The position numbers and the translations under genes were made by a program. Positions 21,816-30,677 of a DNA stretch of 64,000 nt are shown one piece after another. The first letter of the stretch is position 1. Each line of letters opens with the position of its first letter. The notes beneath the pieces were generated by a model that worked only from the letters and a program-made list of their open reading frames with translations, did not search any database and was not told where the DNA came from. This DNA comes from Strigamia acuminata. Lineage: Eukaryota > Arthropoda > Chilopoda > Geophilomorpha > Linotaeniidae. The stretch lies in NCBI GenBank assembly GCA_949358305.1, contig OX442314.1, forward strand, positions 2,111,087-2,175,086, in the 5' to 3' direction.

Positions 21816-23144
21816 AACATTACAACTGGAGTTGGGGTTCTGGATAAGTGTAACGGCGGCTACACTGGTTGAGGTTCCGGGCGATGCTGTTCGAGTGGTG
21901 CGGCTGACTTTGCGGCATCGTCACAGTTAGCGCTACGGAGACGTATTCGGTCCCGCAGCTCGGATATCTATTAATACGAAGAATCCTTCGTATTTGGTCG
22001 GGAATATTCATTAGAATATTCCGTATTCAAATCATCAAAACATTATTAGTGTAATATAACAAATGAATTGTTATATTGTTATTCTATGGGCGGGGACAGT
22101 CACGACAGTCGAGGGAACCATCGCGGGAGTTGTTGAAGCTCCATCCGCCAGCATGCCTTACGACGACAAGATCTCGTGATCAGGCGCCGGGTATTTGTTT
22201 TCTGCGACGAGTCGCTTTCAGTGGTACCAACCACTGGGTAAACAGTTCCTGGGGGACTACCAGATCGGCATTACCAATACCCGAGTGTTTGTTTAGCGCA
22301 AGGTATGAATGCAATTGCTCACGGGCCACCAACCCGGTGCGTCGCCTGTGAATAAGGCTTTTACCGACCTCGGACAAGTCTTGCCCACTTAACGGAAGGG
22401 CCAATGCACTGCATCGGAACCCTGGGAAAACAGTTTGCCCGTATTTGTTTGACGGGTTTGACTTCCCGTATATGTGCTCTGGCAGAGCATCTGACCTATG
22501 ATCGGAGAATCGCGCAGATAGATGCGACTATCACCGATCATATAATTTGATATTTGTTTAACAGGTTAATCAATCCCGTGCATGAGCGATATACTACGCC
22601 ACCGTATGAAATCCTACTGTCCCTTAGAACAGCCGGCTAACACTACGGGGCCATTTCATGTGTGAAACATGTCTACAAGGTTAGCCTTCCCAGATGGGCC
22701 CTACAACAAGCAATAACACGATAGTAATAATACATATCCATTGAGAGCTGAGGAGGCCCGATGTGTCGTGAGAGAAAGTGAGATCATACGATAACAACAA
22801 TGCAATACAACAATATTCATTCAAGCCAAGCGGAGAGCTCGTGAGAACCAGAGCTTATATGGTTCTAGAGAACAATCAGATTGGCGACAGCCAATCAGGT
22901 GTCTGAATCGATGGATTCGTGGATCACTAGTCCGGACCTAATATTGAACTGGGTCCCGAAGAGTCCGATTGGTCATCTTCAACAGGTAAGTAAAACCGGA
23001 TATTGATTCGATAGAATCAATATCTCAAGTAAATAATACTTAGCTTAGTCCAATAAAATACTGTATATTTTATTCGCAACGTTATATTAATTCTTTAATA
23101 TAACTCGCAACTTTATCGAGTTTAAACTGCGCGCGTTAGACAAA

Positions 23145-23160
23145 CAGCGCCATCTAGTGT
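23145..23160 (-). promoter_or_regulatory. CTCF-like motif in LTR U3
   Basis: On the element strand the sequence is ACACTAGATGGCGCTG, close to the CTCF core CCASYAGRKGGCRS. It lies 35-50 bp inside the LTR and is present in each complete LTR. Function is inferred from the motif only. Confidence 0.4.
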
Positions 23161-23194
23161 GAACATTGGATAATACGGTTTTATAACCGTCACA

Positions 23195-23207
23195 CATCCC
23201 CCGGTGA
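23195..23207 (-). other. Polypurine tract of element 1
   Basis: Directly before the 3' LTR, the element strand reads TCACCGGGGGATG. A short G-rich purine run in this position is the usual primer for plus-strand DNA synthesis. Confidence 0.65.
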
Positions 23208-23914
23208 CAAGCATAGAGTTTCCAACTCTTTAATTGTCATTCTTAATATCTTAAGAAATGTTCACCAAATTCTATTGAATTGTTAGACTCAACTCGTACT
23301 CTTTTTTAATTTATTTAAAATTAATCAACTACTTTCTTTCAGGAACAGCGTAGACGATTAGACTAATCGGCTTTCCCGCACAGCACATCTCCCGGTTGCC
23401 AAGCAACGAAATGAACTCGTCCGAACTCGTTCTCATGTTCGACAGCGCGGATTTCAAAGGAAATCTTAACTTCTCTGATCAAAATAAATTTCTCCGTAGT
23501 TTATATAATTCAGATGAGACATTAAATAAATTTATGCAAATTTTATTTATCAAATCTAAACTACGAATCATTCTTTATTACGGTTGTTATAAAAATGAAA
23601 ACTGACTTCAACTCGAAGTCTTTTAAAACTTTGATCAAAGTGAAAACAAAACACACAAATCTTTATGTAATTCAACCACATCTAATTATGAAAATAATCA
23701 AGATCAACAACATAAATTGAATTCAAACTTGAATCCAATTTTCAAAATTAACTTATTCTTAGGAATATTAATAATTAGCTCAAAAATCTTCAAACATTTA
23801 AACAAATTATTCTTAATTCGGAAATAAACGAAATCACACTTGAAAACACAACAAACAACACTTGGCATATTTTAAATTTAAAATATCCACTCGGAAAAAA
23901 AAAATGTTTTACTT
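23208..23914 (-). other. Non-coding stretch between ORF3 and 3' LTR
   Basis: About 0.7 kb of AT-rich sequence, conserved between the element copies. The only open frame (antisense, 69 codons) is not convincing. It is probably the 3' UTR of the ORF3 transcript. Confidence 0.5.
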
Positions 23915-25414
23915 CTATTCTTTCTTCTCGACGTTGGTCGACTTCTCAACAGGTTTCTCGACTTCAGTCGAGGTTAGGAAATCTGAAGATTCTTCAGTTG
24001 CCTCAGTGGAGGCGGCGGAAAATACTGCTTCCTCGGGTTTTTCCACTTCCGCCGGACTCGGCGGAGGGAACGGCAAATCTTCAAAAAGATCAGCCACGAA
24101 GTCGACGATAGAAATCGGATTCTCCTCGGCATCCTCGTACTTCGACTCGTCGGAAACATCCGACTTGGCCACTGGAGGAACCTCCGGTTTTTTACCTTGC
24201 TCCGACACAATCTTCTGGAGCCGACGGGCTCGTCCTCGAGCGACGATGTTTTGTCGCTGCTCCTGGGCAATTGCTTTAGCTCTGTCCAGTGTAAGGCATC
24301 CTCGCCCACGAGACATGGTTCTCGGACGAGTTACCACTTCTTCCTCGACGCTCTCAACCTCTTGCACCGTTTCGTCCGAAACTTCGGATACATTCGACGA
24401 AGGTGGGTGTCGAAAGGCTTCGACCGTCAGTCCTGCATTGGCAGCGGCTCTTTCCTTCGTGAGGAACCTGGGGTCGATGTAAACGGCTTCTCCTCGAGCG
24501 TTGAGAAACACGCGACAAATTGGGCAGTGAGCCCAACATCTCTTCTCGTTGGGCTTCATCCCCTTCACGACATGGGGTTCCACCTCCTTGCGCCAGGGCT
24601 CTGAGCGCGGTCGCACCTTCGTGCCTCGGCAGTTGGGGCATCTCATAAGAGAAGAGCCGGCGGAAGCACCGCAACACCAACCACAACCAACACAAAATGG
24701 ACAGATGGTCTCCGTCGCTTGGTCGGTGACAATATTGTCGTGGGGAATTCCCTGCGCAATATCCCGCGCACACTGCTCACGGCGCTTTTGGGCCGCCTCG
24801 TCCTTCTTCTTGGCTTTATAAGCCATGCGCTGCGCGTTGGGACGGGTCGTCGACGCGGGTAGCCGAAAAGCTCCTGGCGGAGGTTCCGTCCATCCAGACG
24901 AAGAGGCAGACGACTCTGCTCCGGCGGGAATCCATCCTGGATTCGCAGCTACAGTGGTAACTGGGGCACTAACAACGGAAGTATTCGCGACGATTGGCGG
25001 AACACTTGCTACGGGTGGCTGGAACACTGGCGTGTGTGGAGCCAACGGGACACTGATGACGTTAGTCGGTGGGTGTACCACTTGCGCGAGCGGGGCCAAC
25101 TGGGCCACTGGAACTGTCAGCTGCGCACCTATTCCAGGAAAGACTTCCGTTGGCAATGGAGCATTTGCTTGCATGTCGGGCGGAAGACATTCCGGGTGCG
25201 AGCCAATCCAATTCAGCGCGGCCAATTGAAGCGGCGTCAGGTTGAACGTCGGCACAGGTGCAATTTGTTGCAACCTCATCAAATTCCGTTCGGCGGAACG
25301 ACGCTGTTCTCCCTCCGTTGAGGTGGACGAGCTGGAGCTGGAACTTCGTCGATGCCGACGATGACTGCGTTTAGAATGATGTTTATTCGAACCCATTCTA
25401 AACAAATAAATCAT
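23915..25414 (-). CDS. Retrotransposon ORF3, Cys-rich accessory protein
   Basis: An open frame of 499 codons lies about 1 kb after pol. The acceptor TTTGTTTAG ends one base before the second ATG (25396), so the protein probably starts MGSNKHHSKRSHRR. Regions: a basic, Ser-rich head (1-35); a Pro/Val/Ala-rich linker (60-205); a Lys/Arg-rich stretch; a Cys-rich module around 237-303 with CPFCVGCGWCC, CPNC and CPIC, probably zinc-binding; and an acidic Glu/Val-rich tail (430-499). There is no signal peptide or membrane segment, so it is not an envelope protein. I recognise no family. An RNA- or DNA-binding accessory role (in the manner of a retroviral regulator) is speculation from basic plus zinc-like plus acidic regions and likely spliced expression. 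The same protein is open in all three copies of the window. Confidence 0.8.
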   Translation of the reverse strand: MIYLFRMGSNKHHSKRSHRRHRRSSSSSSSTSTEGEQRRSAERNLMRLQQIAPVPTFNLTPLQLAALNWIGSHPECLPPDMQANAPLPTEVFPGIGAQLTVPVAQLAPLAQVVHPPTNVISVPLAPHTPVFQPPVASVPPIVANTSVVSAPVTTVAANPGWIPAGAESSASSSGWTEPPPGAFRLPASTTRPNAQRMAYKAKKKDEAAQKRREQCARDIAQGIPHDNIVTDQATETICPFCVGCGWCCGASAGSSLMRCPNCRGTKVRPRSEPWRKEVEPHVVKGMKPNEKRCWAHCPICRVFLNARGEAVYIDPRFLTKERAAANAGLTVEAFRHPPSSNVSEVSDETVQEVESVEEEVVTRPRTMSRGRGCLTLDRAKAIAQEQRQNIVARGRARRLQKIVSEQGKKPEVPPVAKSDVSDESKYEDAEENPISIVDFVADLFEDLPFPPPSPAEVEKPEEAVFSAASTEATEESSDFLTSTEVEKPVEKSTNVEKKE

Positions 25415-25999
25415 TTATTAAAATAATTTTCACTTCAAACTCCCAAAATTCTTTGTATTCAAAAAAATTGTAAACTACGTTCGTAACAACTTCGTGTAAA
25501 CCGAGTTATTTATAACTTGTATCACATGGCACTTAATGACTCATGTCCCCTTGTGTTTCCGACAAGAGAATAGACTCGCCCGAAGGATTTTTTCAAAATC
25601 GCAACTTGTTGAGTTTTCTCTCGAAAATTCTTTTTAGCTATCTTTTCAATAGAAATTCTAGTTCTGAATAATTAATTATTCCATTCCACGTGTGAGTGAA
25701 AAAAAAATAAAATACCGAATAAACTTCGGTTGAGAATTTATTACGAATAAAAATTACCCAAGCCTCGACCGCGACTTAATTTAATTAGTGCTACTACGCT
25801 TAAGTTAACAAATACTTGTTTAAATTCAAGCCATCTAATTCATTCGATAGAATAATTAATTTCCCCGCTAAATTAGCTAAGTCACGTTTATAACTACACG
25901 TGAATCTTTCCAAGTTTTAATCAAACTTTATCGGGACGCCGTATACAAGTGTTACGAATATTTTCACAACTTTTGACAAAGAATTCAAAATTTACTTAC
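25398..25999 (-). other. Likely intron in the ORF3 leader
   Basis: The donor GTAAGT (25994-25999) and the acceptor TTTATTTGTTTAG (ending at 25398) frame a 602-bp AT-rich intron that would bring ORF3's ATG next to an upstream exon. Both sites match the consensus strongly. RNA data would be needed to prove use. Confidence 0.5.
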
Positions 26000-26495
26000 G
26001 TAACTATCGCTTTAGGAACTCCTAAATTTCTGTAACTCTCACTTAATGGATAAGTCCGTTCGTTTAAATCTTTCTCGACGTGCGAAGAAAAGGTAGAGAC
26101 GAGTAGACCGGTGTCCACGTGTTGAAGTGTGTGTGTGCAATGAACCCTGGGATTTTTATCCCCTTTTAATCGGGTTCGAGGTTTAATCGCACTTCGATAA
26201 TCACGTGTCTTCGTGAGAAGACGAGATCACTTGTTTCAAGTAAATCTTCGTATTTTTTAATAATAAAAAATACCTGCATATCTCAAATAAAGTCAATCAA
26301 AGAGATAATCTATCGAAACTAATCAATTCCGATACAAATTTATATTTTAATATAAATCTGACGAAAATGTGTATTTATTATGTCCCCCGGTGTTGAGATT
26401 ATAAATCTCTACACGAATTTAGACATGTAAATAAGCACACATCAAGTTTTAAATAAAACTTTATTAAATCCTAGGTAAACTTTGAGATTTTTATC
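26000..26495 (-). promoter_or_regulatory. Region after pol, possible ORF3 promoter or exon
   Basis: This non-coding stretch includes CACGTG-like motifs, a TATA-like GGGATAAAAATCCC (about 26150-26165 on the plus strand) followed by TTCATTGCAC, and then the donor GTAAGT. It could be an internal promoter with a leader exon, or an exon spliced from the 5' LTR. It also carries a second purine tract (26382-26390). Confidence 0.35.
26382..26392 (-). other. Second polypurine-like tract
   Basis: The element strand reads CACCGGGGGAC, sharing the 10-mer CACCGGGGGA with the tract before the 3' LTR (23195-23207). Its position about 100 bp after pol resembles a central polypurine tract. Confidence 0.4.
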
Positions 26496-29400
26496 TCATT
26501 GTTGGTAAGGCTTCTTAAATACTGCCGTAATATTTCGCACGAAATTTTCATCTGAATATTTCGGATTTGGAACTCGTTCTCTTCGAGGACGCGTGCTAGT
26601 TCGTTCAACTAGTTTCTGGGGTTTACGTGGTTTGCGAGGAGGTTTCTTTAGAGGTTCTCCTCGTTCCACTGCTGCTTTCTTATCCACAGCAATTAATCGC
26701 TGTCGATGTCTATGTTTAGACTTTTCTTGTACAGATTTTTTAGTCTGTATTTGGGGCGATTCGGATAATTCCATCGGAACTTCCGTAGGAGTTTCAGGAA
26801 TTATTTCCTTTTGAACAGGTGGTGACGGAAGTTCATTACTTTCGTCCATCCATTTAGGATTTTCCTGATCTGTATTTGAAGCAGTTTTCTGCCCTATTTT
26901 CCAAGTTTCAATTGGATATAACGGCGTATAAGGATATAAAGCCTTAATGTTCACTGATTTTTCTATTGAACCATCAGCAAGTTTGCGTAATTTATACGCG
27001 CTACCTGGAAGGATTTCGACAATCTCCCAAGGACCGTCCCGCTTCTCAGCAAGACCTGCGGAGATCTTTTTGTCTGCGCACGAGAGAATGTGAGTTTGTT
27101 TCCAAACTAAATCTCCAACTTCGAATTCAATAATTGTGAACTTTTGTTCGTGAATCTTACGATGTCTTTCGTAATTCAATTGAATTCTTCTGTGCATCTC
27201 TTGATGCGCTCTACGTAATATGTCAAGTAATTCTCGAACATACTTCTCAGGGTTATGCTTGTCAAATGGGTTGGCATGCCTGAGAATTCTCGGATCGAAA
27301 GGTAAGGTAACAATTCTCCCCGTATTAAGCAACATCGGTGTCGAATTTGTTGCATCCGATTTATTATTACGAATTACAAACGCAAATTCGTCTAAATATC
27401 GCGGCCATTGGGTGTGCACATCCGTGTAAATTGCCAATAAAATCTTAATGTCCCTGTTGGCTCTCTCTGTCGGGTTAGCCTGAGCATGATAAGTGCTCGT
27501 ATGAGCCGGTCGGATATGATAAGTTTCGCAATATTCATTATAAATATCTGAAACGAATTGTTTCCCATTATCACTAACAATCTTTTTTGGGTGACCCCAA
27601 CGATTTGCAACAGATCTTAATTCTTGAACGCAATTAGCGCTCGTGGCTTTGGTTAAAGCTTTAATCTCTACAAATTTAGTACAGTTGTCAATTATGACGA
27701 AGACGTACTGGTTTTGGGATCTCCCAGCTGGTTTTGGCCCCATTAAGTCCATATTAATATGTTCCCAAGGGTTGGTCATGTTATGAGGTACGTAAGGACC
27801 TGCACGCTTTTTCTGCTGATCCGGTTTGTATTGACTACAATGGGGGCAGCTTTTAACGTAATTTCTTACGCTTCGGCTCATTCCTGGCCAGTAGTAAATC
27901 AATCGAGTTTTCTCGAGAGTTTTACTCATGCCTGCGTGGCCGCTCAAGGGGTGGCCATGACAGGCGAAAAGCACTCGCTTTATGAGTGAACTGGGAACAA
28001 CCGCTTTGAAGCCATTACCAGAGTCGTTGAGCTCTTCTTCAAATGAAGGATTAAAGAAAATGATCATTTGATCGCCATCATCTTCCTTTTTGTCCAAACA
28101 ATAGTTTCTAACTTTGTTTTTCCATTCTTTTATTTCCGATTTCGGAATTCCGACAATTCTGTCGAATAAAAGATACTCTCGAATGCGTTTACATTCAGTG
28201 TCGACTAACTGCGCATCAATTATTTCCCTTCTTGTAGGTGGGACTTCTTTTATCACATCAGTGAGAGCACTATACAAAGTTTCTTGTATCTCCTCCCCCT
28301 CCCTTTCTTCAGAATATTCTTTAGAATTTTCTGAAAAATGGACACGAACATTTGCTAAATATTCTGACCTTCCTGGAGCACGATTCAAAGAAATCGAAGG
28401 ATTGCCGTCCCATTCTGGCCAATACTGATTTATTTCGATGGGTTCCACATGATCACGAAGAGGAATGTCTTCCTCTCCTAATGGAGCTCTTGAAAGTGCG
28501 TCTGCAACTTGGTTATAAGCACCCCTTCGAAATACAATCTTGAAAGCACCACATTGGATTCTTAAGGCCCATCGACCAAATTTTCCAGATGGCTCAGGCG
28601 TTCGCATAAGCCATTTTAATGCTTCAGCATCTGACTCGAGTGTAAAAGTACCATATTCTAAATATGGTTTAAAACGATCAATAGCCCACACGACTGCGAG
28701 GCATTCGAGTTCTGGCGTTGTGTAACGCTTCTCCGCTCCTCTCAGTACTCTGCTTGCGTAAGCTACAGGTCTGGGTGCCGTGCCCGTTTTCTTTTTGTCT
28801 TTATCTAAAAGATCAACATCTTGGCAGATGACAGCTCCTAAGCCTTCGTGGGATGCGTCAGTCATGACTACGAAAGGTTTGGACATGTCTGGTTTGTGCA
28901 GACAATTGTCGTTACAAAGCAGCGCTTTAATTTTATTAAAAGCTTCAGTTTGAGCATCTCCCCATTCAAATGGAGTTTTCTCATTCATCATACATGTGTA
29001 TGGCGCAGCAATGGCTCCGTGATTAGGAACGAACTTCCTGAAGAAGTTTGTCATTCCATGAAACCGTTGAATGTCTTTAGCACATGTTGGAGTCGGAAAT
29101 TTCATAATTGCAGAAATTTTATCGGGATCTCCATATAAACCGTCAGGTTTAATCCAATGTCCTAAGAACTTAAGTTCTGTTCTTCCAAAACGAGACTTCG
29201 CTTTATTGATTGTCATATTAGCTTTATTAAGCTTTTCCAACACGTCTCGGACATGAATGAGATGTTCATCCCAAGTATTCGAATAGACAATTACGTCGTC
29301 TAAATAAACTAACGCGTAGTTTTGCAATGCTGAGCCTAAAACGCCTTCCATCAATCGTTGGAAAGTGCAAGGAGCATTACAAAGTCCAAATGGCATTCGC

Positions 29401-30669
29401 ACAAATTGGTAAGGACCATTCGGTGTGTAAAAGGCCGTCTTTGGACGATCTTCTTTACACATCTCGACTTGGTAATATCCTTTGACCAGGTCAATGGATG
29501 TGAAATACCTTCCTGGTCCAGTATTATGCAAAAGCAGATCTATACTAGGCATCTGAATCACATCTAATTCGGTGATTGCATTCAACCACCTATAGTCGAT
29601 ACACATTCTGTACGTACCATCAGGTTTCGCAACAATTACAGGATGGCTAATGAATGGCCCAGTGGCCTTTTCAATTAGTCCATCTTGTTCTAGTTCAGCA
29701 ACTAATTTGGACATAATGGCTCTCTTGGCCGGATTGTACATGCGGTACTGCATTCTGGGCAATGAATGCCCTTCTTTGAATTTAATACGATGTTGAGTAA
29801 CATTCGTACATCCAACTTGGTCACGAAATACATTAGATACTGCATTGACCACTTCTCGAAGCGCTAGGCGCTGTTCAGGAGTGCAATCACTACCTTCAAC
29901 TAACTTCTCATCCCATTCTAAAACGGGTGCATCAGATAATTCAGTTGAATCAGCAACTGACGCCAGTTCTTCTAAATATTCGAAAGTAATTCGATTTAGA
30001 GGTGCCATTGCAAAGTTATCCTCTTCTGACACATAAGGGGCGGACCAAGTAGGTTTATCAGCACAAGAGAACTCTTGGAGATGTGGATGTGTACTAATCT
30101 TTTGTCGACGCATAAAATTATGTCCGAGTATTAATCCACAGACTCGTTTGGCTAAAACGATGAAATTCATCGGCGTGCATTCATCAGCCCACTGTACGCA
30201 CAAAGTTATTTGTCCGACTGGTTTGTGCGCTACACCTACAGCATTAACCAACATGTTTCTGGGTGCTTCTTGTAAAAAATCAGGCAGAGCTTGAGTTTCT
30301 GACAAAAGCTGTTCCCCAATATAACATTGAGAAGCTCCTGTGTCCATGAGCGCATTGTAGGTGAGCCCACCAATTGTGACTTTCATTCGAGGATCGTCTT
30401 TATTATTACCCAAAGTAATATTGTGCAAATTATTGCTCCCGATGACTCTGTTGAGTCGTCTAGGTCTACAAAATTTCTTCGTGTAACATTTATGTGGAAA
30501 CAATGTCAAGCTCTTGAATTGCTCCGTCATCTTTTGTAGATTTTCATCTACTCCACCGCTATGACTAGTGGCTTCTTCTAGAAACGTAGTTTCCACGTCC
30601 ATGAACAACGAGTCCGACATAGCATCAGCTATTTCTGGGGGCTGAATGAATCCTTCATCCCCCGGATCT
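26496..30669 (-). CDS. pol: Ty3/gypsy pol: protease, RT, RNase H, integrase
   Basis: The frame is open from the frameshift site; the first ATG (30620) is not needed, because the -1 frame is open from gag's last codons. Counting from that ATG (1374 residues): aspartic protease DTGA at 93; reverse transcriptase with MPFGLCNAPCTFQRLM and catalytic YLDD (D441-D442); RNase H opening MTDASHEGLGA at about 582; integrase zinc module HGHPLSGHAGM to CPHC (885-928); catalytic D958, D1017 and E1052 (D,D35E); and a GPW...YKL (GPY/F-type) module near 1196. A basic tail of about 100 residues follows. All catalytic residues are present. The enzyme set copies the RNA into DNA and inserts it. Confidence 0.97.
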
Positions 30670-30677
30670 AGTTTTTT
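30637..30677 (-). promoter_or_regulatory. -1 ribosomal frameshift signal between gag and pol
   Basis: In the gag frame the heptamer A-AAA-AAC (30671-30677) sits directly before gag's TAG (30668-30670). After a 7-nt spacer (30664-30670) comes a strong hairpin: GGGGG and ATGAA pair with TTCAT and CCCCC (30637-30663, loop GGA, a 4-nt bulge). The -1 frame is open into pol. A_AAA_AAC with a 5-9 nt spacer and a stem-loop is the classic retroviral arrangement. The same signal is in element 2 (slip site 49529-49535). Confidence 0.9.

Larger units (their letters stand above)
21636..23194 (-). repeat. 3' LTR of element 1 (LTR type 1, 1559 bp)
   Basis: Bounded by TGTGACG and CGTCACA. On the element strand it contains, in order, a CTCF-like site (23145-23160), a TATA box, a GC-richer hairpin-dense stretch, and AATAAA at 21810-21815 as the poly(A) signal. 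Small open frames in it (63-91 codons) are identical in every copy and not convincing as genes. Confidence 0.95.

Noticed and set aside
21820-22404. Small ORFs of 63, 91 and 74 codons inside every LTR
   Set aside because: They overlap on opposite strands, have no recognisable domain, and are identical only because the LTRs are recent copies. Upstream ORFs in R remain possible, but no evidence favours real proteins.
21636-23194. Hammerhead or HDV-like ribozyme in the LTR
   Set aside because: I looked for a CUGAUGA...GAAA core and for a nested double pseudoknot pattern on both strands and found none.
23915-25414. ORF3 as an envelope gene
   Set aside because: No signal peptide, no membrane span, no furin-type site or fusion segment. 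The composition is basic, Cys-rich and acidic.
30656-30665. Third polypurine tract at the gag-pol border
   Set aside because: The CCGGGGGATG string is better explained as the 5' arm of the frameshift hairpin.
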